NCBI RefSeq assembly: GCF_000239815.1
Contig: NZ_CAFK01000040.1
Location: 1 to 49,014 of the forward strand
DNA from: Bradyrhizobium sp. STM 3843
GTDB lineage: Bacteria > Pseudomonadota > Alphaproteobacteria > Rhizobiales > Xanthobacteraceae
Length of the DNA: 49,014 nt
Reading direction: 5' to 3'
In this document: piece by piece, positions 8,738 through 18,643 of the stretch
How the letters are laid out: the number at the start of each line of letters is the position of its first letter
Numbering within the stretch: position 1 is the stretch's first letter
Position numbers and translations under genes: made by a program
Notes under the pieces: generated by a model
Databases searched by the model: none
What the model saw: the letters and a program-made list of their open reading frames with translations, nothing else
Told to the model about the DNA's origin: nothing

Positions 8738-9961
8738 ATGAGCGCAGTTCCATTGCGGAATAACAAGGCCATGGCAGCGGCGGTGCGCAGCATCACCGTG
8801 CTGGGGGCGACCGGATCGATCGGCGACAGCACGATGGATCTGCTGCGCGCCTCGCCCGAGCGCTATCGGGTCGAGGCCTTGACCGGCAACAGCAACGTGC
8901 AGGGGCTGGCGAAGCTCGCCCGCGAATTCAGCGCTCGTTTCGTCGCGGTGGCCGATTCATCGCGCCTGTCCGAACTGCGCGAGGCCTTGGCTGGGACCGG
9001 GATCGAATGCGGGGCAGGGGAGAGCGCCATCACCGAGGCCGGCGCGCGTCCCGCCGACTGGGTGATGGCTGCGGTGTCGGGTGCGGCCGGGTTGAAGCCG
9101 GCGCTCGCCGCCGTCGATCGCGGTGCGACGGTGGCGCTGGCCAACAAGGAATGCCTGGTCTGTGCCGGCGATATGTTCATGCAGCGCGCCGCCAAGGCCG
9201 GGGCCTGCATTCTGCCCGCCGATTCCGAACACAATGCGCTGTTCCAGGCGCTGTCGTCGGGCAATCGCGAGGAACTCGTGCGGGTCATCATCACGGCGTC
9301 CGGCGGACCGTTCCGCACCTGGGCCGCGGCCGATATCGAGCAGGCGACCCTGGCGCAGGCTCTGAAACATCCTAACTGGAGCATGGGCCAGAAGATCACG
9401 ATCGATTCGGCCTCGATGATGAACAAGGGCCTCGAGGTGATCGAAGCCTCCTATCTGTTCGCTCTTTCGCCTGACGAGATCGACGTGCTGGTGCATCCGC
9501 AGTCGATCATCCACGGCATGGTCGAGTTTTCGGATTGTTCGGTGGTGGCCCAGCTCGGAACGCCCGACATGCGAACCCCGATCGCCCACTGCCTGGGCTG
9601 GCCGGACCGGATCAAGGGGCCGGCGGCGAAGCTCGACCTCGCCAAGATCGGGACCCTGACCTTCGAAGCGCCGGATTTCGCGCGCTTTCCCGCCCTGCGG
9701 CTGGCCTACGACTCGCTGCGCACCGGCCACGGCGCGACCACCGTGTACAACGCCGCCAACGAGGTGGCGGTGGCCGCGTTCATCGCCGGCCAGATCAGGT
9801 TCGGCGCCATCGCGCGCCTGGTCGAGGCGACCTTGGAGGATTGGACTCGGTCAGGTAATTTGGCACCGCTGACGTCGGCCGACGATGCCATCGCCATTGA
9901 CCATAACGCGCGAAAATTGGCCGCATCCCTCTTGCCTCAAATTGCCTTAAAAGCATCTTAG
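8738..9961 (+). CDS. dxr: 1-deoxy-D-xylulose 5-phosphate reductoisomerase
   Basis: Dxr converts DXP to 2-C-methyl-D-erythritol 4-phosphate using NADPH, the committed step of the MEP isoprenoid pathway. The NADPH-binding [16 protein letters not shown] segment begins near residue 21. Further conserved pieces are [12 protein letters not shown], the metal-binding [12 protein letters not shown] loop, and the [20 protein letters not shown] block. The length of 407 fits the family. The start at 8738 gives about 17 extra residues before the Rossmann strand; ATG 8771 is an alternative. It lies 4 bases after cdsA and 37 bases before rseP. Confidence 0.96.
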   Translation: MSAVPLRNNKAMAAAVRSITVLGATGSIGDSTMDLLRASPERYRVEALTGNSNVQGLAKLAREFSARFVAVADSSRLSELREALAGTGIECGAGESAITEAGARPADWVMAAVSGAAGLKPALAAVDRGATVALANKECLVCAGDMFMQRAAKAGACILPADSEHNALFQALSSGNREELVRVIITASGGPFRTWAAADIEQATLAQALKHPNWSMGQKITIDSASMMNKGLEVIEASYLFALSPDEIDVLVHPQSIIHGMVEFSDCSVVAQLGTPDMRTPIAHCLGWPDRIKGPAAKLDLAKIGTLTFEAPDFARFPALRLAYDSLRTGHGATTVYNAANEVAVAAFIAGQIRFGAIARLVEATLEDWTRSGNLAPLTSADDAIAIDHNARKLAASLLPQIALKAS

Positions 9962-9998
9962 AGGGTTGGGGGGCGCCGGCCCACGGGAAGGGAATCGG

Positions 9999-11150
9999 AT
10001 GTCCGAATTTTTCCAGCATGTTTTCAATACGTTGAGCCATGGCCTGTTAGGCTATATCGTCCCCTTCCTGTTCGTGCTGACGATCGTCGTCTTCTTTCAC
10101 GAACTCGGCCACTTCCTGGTGGCGCGCTGGGCGGGCGTGAAGGTCTTAACGTTTTCACTCGGATTTGGTCCGGAACTGATCGGTTTCAACGACCGCCACA
10201 ACACCCGTTGGAAGATCTCCGCCATTCCGCTTGGCGGCTACGTCAAGTTCTTCGGCGATGAGAGCGAGGCCTCGACGCCGTCGGCCGAGGCGCTGGCGAA
10301 GATGACGGCCGAGGAACGGGCCGGCAGCTTCCACCACAAGAGGGTGGGGCCGCGCGCGGCCATCGTCGCCGCCGGCCCGATCGCCAATTTCATTCTCGCG
10401 ATCATCATCTTCGCCGGCATGGCGCTCTATTTCGGCAAGCCGAGCTCGACCCCGCGGGTCGACGCGGTGCAGGCCGACAGCGTCGCGGCGGCAGCCGGCT
10501 TCAAGGTTGGCGACATCGTCACCTCGATCGACGGCGAAAAGATCGACAGTTTTGCCGACATGCAGCGTATCGTGTCGGTCAACGCTGGCTCGGAGCTGAC
10601 CTTCAACGTCAAGCGGGACGGCGCCGATCTGACGCTGAAGGCCGCGCCGGCGCTGAAGGAGGTCAAGGACCTGTTCGGGAACACCCACCGAATCGGTCAG
10701 CTGGGCATCCAGTACAACGCGCGCCCTGACGAATCACGCTCGGTTCCGGTCGGCGTTGTCGAGGCGGTGAAGATCGGCTTCGAGCAGGTCTGGTTCATCA
10801 TTTCGACCACCTTCAAATTCGTCACCTCCATCTTCGTCGGGGCCGGCAGCGCCGGCGACGTTCGCGGGGTGATCGGGATTGCCCAACTGTCCGGCCAGGC
10901 GGCGAGCCTTGGTTTCCAGTTTATCGTGCAGCTGTGCGCGACCCTGTCGGTCTCGATCGGGCTCCTGAACCTGTTCCCGGTCCCGCTGCTCGATGGCGGC
11001 CATCTCCTGTTCTATGCGGTCGAGGCCGCCAGGGGCCGGCCTTTATCGGAGCGGGCCCAGGAAATGGGGTTCCGAATCGGTTTGGGCCTTGTTCTAATGC
11101 TGATGGTGTTTGCAACCTATAACGACATCCTGCACCTCGCGGGGTCCTGA
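9999..11150 (+). CDS. rseP: RIP site-2 metalloprotease RseP
   Basis: RseP is an inner-membrane zinc protease that cuts membrane-embedded substrates such as anti-sigma factors and leftover signal peptides. The HELGH zinc site is at residues 34-38 in the first membrane helix. A single PDZ domain (around VDAVQADSVAAAAGFKVGD) is present, where E. coli RseP has two. The third zinc ligand is in the NLFPVPLLDGGH motif near residue 330. The start at 9999 has a GGGAAGGGAA element before it. The length of 383 is usual for alphaproteobacteria. Its location between dxr and bamA is conserved. It also serves as the in-window comparison for the degenerate protein at 41198. Confidence 0.96.
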   Translation: MSEFFQHVFNTLSHGLLGYIVPFLFVLTIVVFFHELGHFLVARWAGVKVLTFSLGFGPELIGFNDRHNTRWKISAIPLGGYVKFFGDESEASTPSAEALAKMTAEERAGSFHHKRVGPRAAIVAAGPIANFILAIIIFAGMALYFGKPSSTPRVDAVQADSVAAAAGFKVGDIVTSIDGEKIDSFADMQRIVSVNAGSELTFNVKRDGADLTLKAAPALKEVKDLFGNTHRIGQLGIQYNARPDESRSVPVGVVEAVKIGFEQVWFIISTTFKFVTSIFVGAGSAGDVRGVIGIAQLSGQAASLGFQFIVQLCATLSVSIGLLNLFPVPLLDGGHLLFYAVEAARGRPLSERAQEMGFRIGLGLVLMLMVFATYNDILHLAGS

Positions 11151-11328
11151 CCGCGGCTTTTGTATGACGTGGCCGATGGGCAACGTTTTGAAACGAAAAT
11201 GAAAATACGGAGACATCCAGCGTTTGCCGCCTAGGTGAAATTGGCTACAAGCGAAACGACCAAAATGGGAATCTGTCTGTTCCGTAGGGGTACGGAGCCG
11301 ACAACGGAATGATAAGGGCGCGTTGCGC

Positions 11329-13875
11329 ATGAAGTTTGGATTGCGAGTGCGGGGGGGCGTGCTGGCCGCTCTGATCATGTTCGCTGTGCCGGTGGCGATG
11401 CCGCTGGCGGGCGTGGTCATTTCGCCAGCTGCCGCACAGACGGTGAATTCGATCGAGGTCGTCGGCAATCGCCGCGTCGAGGTCGAGACGATCCGCTCCT
11501 ATTTCAAGCCAGGTCCAGGCGGCGCGCTGGGGCCGGGCCAAATCGATGATGGCCTGAAGGCCTTGATCGAGACCGGCCTGTTCCAGGACGTGCAGATCAA
11601 CCGACAGGGCGGGCGCATCGTCGTCACCGTGGTCGAGAATCCCGTGATCGGTCGCGTTGCCTTCGAGGGCAACAAGAAGATCAAGGACGAGCAGCTGACG
11701 GCCGAAGTGCAGTCCAAGCCGCGCGGCACCTTCTCGCGGCCGATGGTGCAGTCGGATGCCCAGCGAATCGCGGAGATTTACCGCCATTCGGGCCGCTACG
11801 ACGTCCACGTCACGCCTGAGATCATCGAGCAGCCGAACAACCGCGTCGACCTGGTCTTCACGATCGAGGAAGGCGCCAAGACCGGCGTCAAGTCGATCGA
11901 ATTCGTCGGCAACAATGCGTTCTCGGCCTATCGCCTGAAGGACGTGATCAAGACGCATGAATCGAACCTCTTGAGCTTCCTGGGCGGCAACGACGTCTAC
12001 GATCCGGACCGCGTCGAGGCCGACCGCGATCTGATTCGGCGCTTCTACCTGAAGAACGGCTACGCCGACGTTCAGGTCGTGGCGGCGCTGACCGAATACG
12101 ATCCGGAAAAGAAGGGCTTCCTAGTCACCTTCAAGATCGAGGAAGGCCAGCAATATCGGGTCGCGTCGGTCGACTTCCAATCGACCATCGCCTCGCTCGA
12201 CCCCAACTCGCTGCGCTCCTTCTCGCGCGTCAATGTCGGCTCGCTCTACAACGTCGAGAACGTCGAGAAATCGGTCGAGGAAATGCAGATTGAGGCCTCG
12301 CGGCGGGGGTATGCCTTTGCCGTGGTGCGTCCGCGTGGCGATCGCAATTTCGAGGCGCATACCGTGTCGGTCGTGTTCGCGATCGACGAAGGCCCGCGCA
12401 CCTACATCGAGCGCATCAACGTCCGCGGTAACACCCGCACCCGCGATTACGTGATCCGCCGCGAGTTCGACATCTCGGAAGGTGACGCCTACAACCGCGC
12501 CCTGGTCGACCGTGCCGAACGGCGCTTGAAGAACCTCGACTTCTTCAAGAGCGTGAAGATCACGACCGAGCCGGGCTCCTCCAGCGACCGCGTGATCCTG
12601 ATCGTCGATCTCGAGGAGAAATCGACCGGCGACTTCTCGGTCTCGGGCGGCTATTCGACCACGGATGGCGCGCTGGCCGAAGTCTCGATCTCTGAGCGCA
12701 ACTTCCTAGGGCGGGGCCTGTTTGCCAAGGCGTCCGTGACCTATGGCCAGTTCGCGCGCGGCTACTCGCTCTCCTTCGTCGAGCCGTATCTGCTGGACTA
12801 TCGCGTCGCGCTGGGCCTCGACCTGTACCAGCGCCAGCAGCTCGCCAACAACTTCATCTCCTACGGTACCAAGACGCTGGGCTTCAGCCCGCGGCTAGGG
12901 TTCCAGCTCCGCGAGGACCTCTCGCTGCAGCTGCGCTACTCGATCTACCAGCAGGAGATCACGCTGCCGGCGACGCTGGCGAACTGTAACAACATCGCCC
13001 CGAACAACGGCCAGATTCCCTTCAATCCGACGCCGGCCTTCATCAATGCCAATCTGGGTGGCGTCGATCCGACCGGGAATAATGGATTGGGCTGTTTTGC
13101 CGACGGCGAGGCATCGCTGCCGGTTCGCAAGGAACTGGCGAATGGCCGCTCGCTGACCTCGGCGCTGGGCTATACGCTGACCTACAACACGCTCGACAAC
13201 AACAAGAACCCGACCGATGGCCTCTTGATCGACTTCAAGCAGGACTTCGCGGGCGTCGGCGGCGACGTGTCCTACCTGAAGACCGCGCTGGACGCGAAAT
13301 ACTTCACGCCGCTGGTCTCGGATATCGTCGGCATCGTCCACCTCCAGGGCGGTATCCTGAACAAGGTCGGCAATACCGAACTGCGCATGCTCGACCACTT
13401 CCAGATGGGTCCGAACCTGGTTCGCGGCTTCGCCCCGAACGGCATCGGTCCGCGTGACATCAATCCGTTCGGAACGATGGACGCGATCGGCGGCACCAAG
13501 TACTGGGGCGCTTCGTTCGAATTGCAGATGCCGTTCTGGTTCCTGCCCAAGGAAGTGGGTCTGAAGGGCGCGGTCTATGCCGACGCCGGCGGCCTGTGGG
13601 GCTATCAGGGCCCGACGTCCTGGGCGCAGACCGGCGAAGTCAACACGCCCGGCTGTATCCGGCCGACGCCAGCAACTGCGACGGTGCCTGCCAATCCGGG
13701 AACCTGCCTTGGCCTCGTGTTCGACGACCAGAACAAGGTCCGGAGCTCGGTGGGTGTCGGTCTGGTGTGGCAGTCTCCGTTCGGTCCGCTGCGGTTCGAT
13801 TATGCGGTCCCGCTCACCAAGGGTCAGTTTGACCGCACCCAGGAGTTCCGGTTCGGCGGCGGTACCAGCTTCTGA
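11329..13875 (+). CDS. bamA: Outer membrane protein assembly factor BamA
   Basis: BamA is the central Omp85 subunit of the BAM complex that inserts beta-barrel proteins into the outer membrane. The first 36 residues form a signal peptide ending near SPAAAQ. Five POTRA-like repeats follow (IEVVGNRRVEVETI, GRVAFEGNKKIKDEQL, SIEFVGNNAFSAYRL, YRVASVDFQ and RINVRGNTRTRDYVIRREF), then the barrel with the NLVRGF signature segment and a C-terminal Phe (FRFGGGTSF). The size of 848 residues is typical. The start is ATG 11329 rather than TTG 11323. It is followed by an intrinsic terminator, separating it from lpxD. Confidence 0.97.
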   Translation: MKFGLRVRGGVLAALIMFAVPVAMPLAGVVISPAAAQTVNSIEVVGNRRVEVETIRSYFKPGPGGALGPGQIDDGLKALIETGLFQDVQINRQGGRIVVTVVENPVIGRVAFEGNKKIKDEQLTAEVQSKPRGTFSRPMVQSDAQRIAEIYRHSGRYDVHVTPEIIEQPNNRVDLVFTIEEGAKTGVKSIEFVGNNAFSAYRLKDVIKTHESNLLSFLGGNDVYDPDRVEADRDLIRRFYLKNGYADVQVVAALTEYDPEKKGFLVTFKIEEGQQYRVASVDFQSTIASLDPNSLRSFSRVNVGSLYNVENVEKSVEEMQIEASRRGYAFAVVRPRGDRNFEAHTVSVVFAIDEGPRTYIERINVRGNTRTRDYVIRREFDISEGDAYNRALVDRAERRLKNLDFFKSVKITTEPGSSSDRVILIVDLEEKSTGDFSVSGGYSTTDGALAEVSISERNFLGRGLFAKASVTYGQFARGYSLSFVEPYLLDYRVALGLDLYQRQQLANNFISYGTKTLGFSPRLGFQLREDLSLQLRYSIYQQEITLPATLANCNNIAPNNGQIPFNPTPAFINANLGGVDPTGNNGLGCFADGEASLPVRKELANGRSLTSALGYTLTYNTLDNNKNPTDGLLIDFKQDFAGVGGDVSYLKTALDAKYFTPLVSDIVGIVHLQGGILNKVGNTELRMLDHFQMGPNLVRGFAPNGIGPRDINPFGTMDAIGGTKYWGASFELQMPFWFLPKEVGLKGAVYADAGGLWGYQGPTSWAQTGEVNTPGCIRPTPATATVPANPGTCLGLVFDDQNKVRSSVGVGLVWQSPFGPLRFDYAVPLTKGQFDRTQEFRFGGGTSF

Positions 13876-13935
13876 TACTGAACGGGTTGACCCGCTACGT
13901 ATTCGCGTGAATAACGCGCTGATGGTGTAGGATTG

Positions 13936-13968
13936 AGCTCGGCTCCGGGGCACCGGAGCCGAGCTTTT
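13936..13968 (+). terminator. Rho-independent terminator after bamA
   Basis: GCTCGGCTCCGG (13937-13948) pairs perfectly with CCGGAGCCGAGC (13953-13964) around a GGCA loop and is directly followed by TTTT and a T-rich stretch. With the flanking A-T pair the stem is 13 base pairs. It lies about 60 bases after the bamA stop. Confidence 0.9.
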
Positions 13969-13974
13969 GATTCT

Positions 13975-14004
13975 TGATCACCTGCCGCATGATCACCTGC
14001 CGCA
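13975..14004 (+). repeat. Exact 15-bp tandem duplication upstream of lpxD
   Basis: The unit TGATCACCTGCCGCA occurs twice without a gap (13975-13989 and 13990-14004), immediately after the bamA terminator and ending 14 bases before the lpxD ATG. Being a multiple of three, it would be silent in frame if translation started further upstream. Confidence 0.8.
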
Positions 14005-14018
14005 CTGTGACGGATGGA

Positions 14019-15089
14019 ATGGCTGAGCCGAGCTTCTTTCAACAACCCGCTCCGATGACGCTGGCTGCGATCGCGGCCGCCACCAAGGCCACCCTGGTCG
14101 ATAGCTCCAGGGCCGAGCAGGTGGTCAGGGGGTTGGCTTCGCTCGACGAAGCCGGGCCTAAGCATCTGGCCTTCTTCGATAACCTCAAATATGTCGATCA
14201 GCTCGCCGCGACCAAGGCCGGGGCCTGTCTGGTCAGCCCGCGCTTCGAGGCGCGCGTGCCCGCCCACGTCGCGGTCTTGCGCATCGCGCAGCCGTTTCGG
14301 GCTTTCGTCCAGCTCGCGCGCGAGTTGCACCAGGATGCGCTGAGGCCGCAATCCTGGTTCGGCTGCGACGGCATCGCGCCGCAGGCGATCATCGATCCGA
14401 CCGCACGGCTGGAAGACGGCGTGATCGTCGAGCCGCTCGCGGTGATTGGCGCCCATGTCGAGATCGGGACGGGCACCGTCGTGGGCGCCGGCGCCGTCAT
14501 CGGGCCTCACGTCAAGATCGGTCGCGACTGCAATGTCGGAGCGCGGACGGTGATCCAATGCGCGCTGATCGGCAATGACGTGCTGATCCATCCCGGCTGC
14601 AGCATCGGGCAGGACGGTTACGGCTTCCTGTTCTTCGGACCGGATGGCCACCTCAAGGTGCCGCAGACCGGACGGGTGCTGATCCAGAACAATGTCGAGG
14701 TCGGCGCAGGCACCACCATCGACCGCGGCAGCCTGCGCGACACCGTGATCGGCGAGGGCACCAAGGTCGATAACCAGGTCCAAATTGGCCACAATGTCAC
14801 AATCGGCCGGCATTGCCTGCTGGCGGCCCAGATCGGGCTGGCGGGAAGCCTCACGATCGGCGACAACGTTGCGCTTGGGGCCAAGGTCGGCATCAATAAT
14901 CACCTCAAGATCGGTGATGGCGCGCAGGTGACCGCGATGAGCGCGGTCAAGGACGACATCCCGCCGAACGGGCGGTGGGGCGGTCATTTCGCCAAGCCGA
15001 CCAAGCAGTGGTTTCGCGAGATCGTTGCGGTGGAGCGGCTGGTGCGCGACATGACCGCGGCGAATCCGAAGGACGAAGGACAGGAGTGA
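14019..15089 (+). CDS. lpxD: UDP-3-O-(3-hydroxyacyl)glucosamine N-acyltransferase
   Basis: LpxD adds the second acyl chain to UDP-3-O-acylglucosamine in lipid A synthesis. Residues 1-100 are the N-terminal substrate-binding domain; the rest is a left-handed beta helix of hexapeptide repeats. The catalytic His is His258 in QIGHNVTIG. The length is 356 residues, with a polar tail. ATG 14019, preceded by GGATGGA, is preferred to the upstream TTG frame that crosses the tandem duplication. The stop shares one base with the fabZ start (TGATG). Confidence 0.96.
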   Translation: MAEPSFFQQPAPMTLAAIAAATKATLVDSSRAEQVVRGLASLDEAGPKHLAFFDNLKYVDQLAATKAGACLVSPRFEARVPAHVAVLRIAQPFRAFVQLARELHQDALRPQSWFGCDGIAPQAIIDPTARLEDGVIVEPLAVIGAHVEIGTGTVVGAGAVIGPHVKIGRDCNVGARTVIQCALIGNDVLIHPGCSIGQDGYGFLFFGPDGHLKVPQTGRVLIQNNVEVGAGTTIDRGSLRDTVIGEGTKVDNQVQIGHNVTIGRHCLLAAQIGLAGSLTIGDNVALGAKVGINNHLKIGDGAQVTAMSAVKDDIPPNGRWGGHFAKPTKQWFREIVAVERLVRDMTAANPKDEGQE

Positions 15090-15547
15090 TGGAGGAGTCA
15101 CCGATCAGGTTTGCGGACATCGACATCAACGAGATCCTGAAAACGCTTCCGCACCGTTATCCGTTTCTCCTGATCGACCGCGTCAAGAACATCCGCGCCG
15201 ACTACAGCGGCATCGGCGTCAAGAACGTCTCGATCGGCGAGCCTTGCTTCCAGGGTCATTTTCCCGAGCGGCCGGTCTATCCGGGCGTGCTGATGATCGA
15301 GGGCATGGCGCAGACCGCAGGCGTGATCGGCATCAAATCGGTCGAGGGCACCGATAAGCCGCGCGCGGTCTATTTCCTCACCATCGACAAGTGCAAGTTC
15401 CGCAAGCCGGTGCTGCCCGGCCAGACCATCGAATATCACATGCGCTCGATCGGCCGCCGCAAGACCATGTGGTGGTTTCACGGCGATGCCAAGGTCGACG
15501 GCGTCACGGTGGCGGAAGCCGATGTCGGCGCCATGCTGACGGACTGA
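15089..15547 (+). CDS. fabZ: 3-hydroxyacyl-[acyl-carrier-protein] dehydratase FabZ
   Basis: FabZ dehydrates 3-hydroxyacyl-ACP in fatty acid elongation and so competes with the lipid A acyltransferases for the same substrate, which explains its place among lpx genes. The hot-dog fold signatures are present: [13 protein letters not shown] with the catalytic His, and [20 protein letters not shown] with the catalytic Glu region. The length of 152 residues is normal. It starts at 15089, overlapping the lpxD stop, with an AGGAG element inside lpxD just before it. Confidence 0.97.
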   Translation: MEESPIRFADIDINEILKTLPHRYPFLLIDRVKNIRADYSGIGVKNVSIGEPCFQGHFPERPVYPGVLMIEGMAQTAGVIGIKSVEGTDKPRAVYFLTIDKCKFRKPVLPGQTIEYHMRSIGRRKTMWWFHGDAKVDGVTVAEADVGAMLTD

Positions 15548-15576
15548 TGTGCCGATACGAGTTGATTGCGTGAGAC

Positions 15577-16386
15577 ATGACCAAGATTGATCCTACCGCC
15601 CGCGTCGAGGACGGCGCCATCATCGGCGACGGCACCGTGATCGGTCCCTACTGCATGATCGGGCCGAACGTCGTGATCGGCGCGAACTGCAGGCTGATCT
15701 CCCACGTCCAGATCATGGGGCACACGACGATCGGCGACGACAACGTGATCTCGCCATTTGCCGTGCTCGGCGGCGCGCCGCAGGATCTAAGCTATCGTGG
15801 CGAGCCGCACCGGCTCGTGATCGGCTCCGGCTGTACTATCCGCGAGGGCGTGACGATGAATATCGGCACCACCAAGGGCGGCGGTTTGACGACAATCGGC
15901 GACCGAGGCTTCTTCATGAACAACGCCCACGTCGCCCACGATTGCGCTGTCGGCAACGACGTGATCTTCGCGACCTCGGCCACGCTCGGCGGCCATGTCG
16001 AAGTCGGCGATGCCGTCTATATCGGCGGATTGTCGGCGGTGCATCAGTTCACCCGGATCGGCCACGGCGTCATGGTCGGCGGCGTCTGCGGCGTCCGCGG
16101 CGACATCATTCCCTACGGCCTCGTCAACGGCCAGTATGCGGCGCTGGAAGGGTTGAACATCATCGGCATGAAGCGCCGTAAATTCACCCGCGACCGGCTC
16201 GCCACCGTGCGCGCCTTCTATCAGAAGCTCTTCCATGGTCCCGGCGTGTTCGCCGAGCGCCTTGCCGCCGTGCGTCCGCTGGCCGGCGAGGATCCGGCGA
16301 TCGCGGAGATCCTCGCCTTCATCGACGGCAGCAGGCATCGTGCCCTCTGCCTTCCCGAGACCGACCGGCCCACGGCCGAGAATTAG
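15577..16386 (+). CDS. lpxA: Acyl-ACP--UDP-N-acetylglucosamine O-acyltransferase
   Basis: LpxA transfers a 3-hydroxyacyl chain from ACP to UDP-GlcNAc, the first step of lipid A synthesis. The N-terminal two thirds are hexapeptide repeats forming a left-handed beta helix, with the catalytic His121 in NNAHVAHDCAVGN. The C-terminal helical domain contains GLNIIGMKRRKF. The length of 269 residues is typical. It lies 29 bases after fabZ and 6 bases before lpxI. Confidence 0.97.
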   Translation: MTKIDPTARVEDGAIIGDGTVIGPYCMIGPNVVIGANCRLISHVQIMGHTTIGDDNVISPFAVLGGAPQDLSYRGEPHRLVIGSGCTIREGVTMNIGTTKGGGLTTIGDRGFFMNNAHVAHDCAVGNDVIFATSATLGGHVEVGDAVYIGGLSAVHQFTRIGHGVMVGGVCGVRGDIIPYGLVNGQYAALEGLNIIGMKRRKFTRDRLATVRAFYQKLFHGPGVFAERLAAVRPLAGEDPAIAEILAFIDGSRHRALCLPETDRPTAEN

Positions 16387-16392
16387 CGCGTC

Positions 16393-17250
16393 ATGAGCGA
16401 AGCGACTGTCGTGATTGCGTCGCCGGTCGGTTTGATTGCCGCCGGCGGTGTCATGCCGTTCGCGGTCGCCGATGCGATGGTCGCGCGCGGATTGACGCCA
16501 GTTCTGTTCGCGTTGAAGGGCATCTGCGATCCGAAGCCACTTACCCGCTTTCGCCATCACTGGATCGCGCTCGGCCAGCTTGGCCACGCCGTGAAGCTCT
16601 TGAAGGCCGAAGGCTGCCGCGACCTGTTGTTCATCGGCAATCTGGTCCGCCCCGCATTGTCGGAAATCCGGATCGATCTGGGCACGCTGCGCGAGCTGCC
16701 GCGCATCTGGGCCTCGTTCCGAGGCGGCGACGATCATTTGCTGTCGGGGGTCGCACGCATCTTCGAGCGTCACGGCTTTCGCATGGTCGGAGTCAAGGAC
16801 GTCGCGCCCAGCCTGTTCGTTCCTGAGGGACGGCTGACACGCCGTCGGCCGGACGACCTTCTGGTGGAGGACATCGCCAAGGGGATCGCCGTGCTGCGTG
16901 CGCTGGCGCCGTTCGATGTCGGCCAGGCCGTGGTGGTGGTCGACGGGCATGTCGTTGCGGTCGAGGATATCGAGGGCACGGACGGGCTTCTGGCGCGCAT
17001 TGCCCGCCTGCGCACCAGCCGCCGCATTCGCGCGGCTGCCGGGCGGGGCGTGCTGGTGAAGGCGCCCAAAGCCGGCCAGGATCTCCGGTTCGATCTGCCG
17101 ACGATCGGCCCGCGCACGATCGAGGGCGTTGCCGCCGCGGGTCTCGCGGGCGTGGCGGTCGCTGCAAGCCACACGTTGATTGCCGAGCCGCAGGAGACCA
17201 TCGCGGCCGCCGATCGCGCCGGTCTGTTCGTGACGGGCGTGGTGGCATGA
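16393..17250 (+). CDS. lpxI: UDP-2,3-diacylglucosamine diphosphatase LpxI
   Basis: LpxI hydrolyses UDP-2,3-diacylglucosamine to lipid X and UMP. It is the alphaproteobacterial replacement for LpxH. The DUF1009-type sequence is recognisable from the N-terminal GLIAAGGVMPFAVADA segment, the GVKDVAPSLFVPEG region, the VVVVDGHVVAVEDIEGTDG motif and the LVKAPKAGQDLRFDLPTIGP block. The 285 residues match the family. The stop overlaps the lpxB start by 4 bases (ATGA). No lpxH-like gene is seen in this window. Confidence 0.95.
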   Translation: MSEATVVIASPVGLIAAGGVMPFAVADAMVARGLTPVLFALKGICDPKPLTRFRHHWIALGQLGHAVKLLKAEGCRDLLFIGNLVRPALSEIRIDLGTLRELPRIWASFRGGDDHLLSGVARIFERHGFRMVGVKDVAPSLFVPEGRLTRRRPDDLLVEDIAKGIAVLRALAPFDVGQAVVVVDGHVVAVEDIEGTDGLLARIARLRTSRRIRAAAGRGVLVKAPKAGQDLRFDLPTIGPRTIEGVAAAGLAGVAVAASHTLIAEPQETIAAADRAGLFVTGVVA

Positions 17251-18440
17251 TGGCGCGGATGCCCGACGGTCCGGCGCTGCGCAAGATCTGCCTGGTCGCG
17301 ACGGAGGAGTCCGGCGACCGGCTCGGCGCCAGCCTGATGAAGGTGCTGCGGCAGCGCCTTGGTGATGCGGTGGAGTTCTCCGGCGTCGGTGGTCGCGGCA
17401 TGGCGCGGGAAGGATTGACGTCGCTGTTTCCGATCGAGGAGCTGTCGATCGTCGGCTTCTCGGCGGTGGTGAAGCAGCTGCCGAAGATCCTGCGGCTGAT
17501 CGGGCAGACGGTCGATGCGATCCTGACGTCGACGCCTGATATCCTCGTCATCATCGACAGTCCCGACTTCACCCAACGCGTGGCGCGGCGCGTGCGCGCC
17601 CGCAACGCTGCGATTCCAATCGTCAATTATGTGGCGCCGACGGTGTGGGCGTGGCGGCCGGGCCGGGCGCGCGCGATGCGCGCTTACGTCGACCACGTTC
17701 TGGCGCTGCTGCCGTTCGAGCCGGAGGAATTCCGCAAGCTCAATGGCCCGCCTTGCACTTACGTCGGCCATCCCCTGATCGAGCAGCTTTCGATGCTGCG
17801 CCCGAATGCGGACGAGCAGGAGCGGCGCAATGCACAGCCGCCGGTGCTGCTGGTCCTGCCCGGCAGCCGGCGCAGCGAAGTGGCGCGGCACATGGCGGTG
17901 TTCGGGCAGACACTCGACGCGCTGCGTGCGAAGGGGCTGGCCTTCGAGGCACTGTTGCCGACCACGCCGCACCTGGAAAGCGCTGTTAGGAATGGGCTGG
18001 CGAGCTGGCAGGTCACCCCGCAGATCGTGATCGGCGAGGCGGAAAAGCGCCAAGCCTTCCGGATCGCGCGCGCGGCGCTCGCCAAGTCCGGCACCGTGAC
18101 GCTGGAGCTCGCGATCTCCGGCGTGCCGATGGTGACCGCCTATCGCGTCGGCGAGCTCGAAGCCTTCATCCTGCGCCGCGTGATCCGCGTCCAATCCGTC
18201 ATTCTCGCCAATCTCGTGATCGGCGAGAACGTCATCCCGGAATATCTGCAGGAGGCCTGCACGGCCGAGAATCTCGCGCCTGCCTTGGCCGAGGTGCTGG
18301 CCGATAGTCCGGCGCGCACGCGGCAATGCGAGGCCTTCGCCAGGCTCGATCAGATCATGGCCACCGGTGCTGCCTCTCCGAGCGTGCGCGCCGCCGATAT
18401 CGTGCTGCAGGTGATGCGCCAGGGTAGGCTGCCGAGTTAG
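17247..18440 (+). CDS. lpxB: Lipid-A-disaccharide synthase
   Basis: LpxB joins UDP-2,3-diacylglucosamine and lipid X to form the tetraacyl disaccharide 1-phosphate at the inner membrane. It is a GT-B glycosyltransferase of family GT19. The ATEESGDRLGASLM segment near the N-terminus, SPDFTQRVARRVR, YVAPTVWAWRPGRA, LLVLPGSRRSEVARH and AKSGTVTLELA are all characteristic. The length of 397 is normal. Start choices at 17247, 17250 and 17259 cannot be separated; the 4-base overlap with lpxI favours 17247. It is the last gene of the lipid A cluster. Confidence 0.96.
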   Translation: MMARMPDGPALRKICLVATEESGDRLGASLMKVLRQRLGDAVEFSGVGGRGMAREGLTSLFPIEELSIVGFSAVVKQLPKILRLIGQTVDAILTSTPDILVIIDSPDFTQRVARRVRARNAAIPIVNYVAPTVWAWRPGRARAMRAYVDHVLALLPFEPEEFRKLNGPPCTYVGHPLIEQLSMLRPNADEQERRNAQPPVLLVLPGSRRSEVARHMAVFGQTLDALRAKGLAFEALLPTTPHLESAVRNGLASWQVTPQIVIGEAEKRQAFRIARAALAKSGTVTLELAISGVPMVTAYRVGELEAFILRRVIRVQSVILANLVIGENVIPEYLQEACTAENLAPALAEVLADSPARTRQCEAFARLDQIMATGAASPSVRAADIVLQVMRQGRLPS

Positions 18441-18531
18441 TTCGGCTCGAGGTGCTTAGAGCCCGATTCGGGAAATTGGAAGTCGGTTTTCCGAAGTCAC
18501 AATGCTGCATCAACTGCACAGTCTCGCTTTG

Positions 18532-18575
18532 GTCATTGCGAGGAGCGAAGCGACGAAGCGCCCGCAATGACGGCC
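18532..18575. repeat. REP-like palindromic repeat element
   Basis: The segment beginning GGTCATTGCGAGGAGCGAAG and ending GCAATGACGGC is an imperfect palindrome whose outer arms pair (GTCATTGCG with CGCAATGAC). It belongs to a well-known class of short intergenic repeats that occur many times in Bradyrhizobium and related genomes. Only one copy was noticed in this window. It lies between convergent lpxB and gltA. Confidence 0.7.
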
Positions 18576-18579
18576 GATA

Positions 18580-18620
18580 CAGAAAACGAAAACGGCGCCG
18601 TCAGGGTTGACGGCGCCGTT
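18580..18620 (-). terminator. Intrinsic terminator of gltA
   Basis: AACGGCGCCGTCA (18591-18603) and TGACGGCGCCGTT (18608-18620) form a perfect 13-base-pair stem with a 4-base loop. Read on the minus strand, the stem is followed by TTCGTTTTC, so it points to transcripts leaving gltA, whose stop lies 24 bases before it. Confidence 0.85.
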
Positions 18621-18643
18621 CGCGAACCGGATGCAGTGAGCGC

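Noticed and set aside
11224..11251. Possible promoter (TTGCCG then TACAAG) before bamA
   Set aside because: Hexamers match poorly and bamA is probably also read from upstream; not strong enough to list.
15787..18326. Two long minus-strand open frames opposite lpxA, lpxI and lpxB
   Set aside because: Antisense to certain lipid A genes; no family features.
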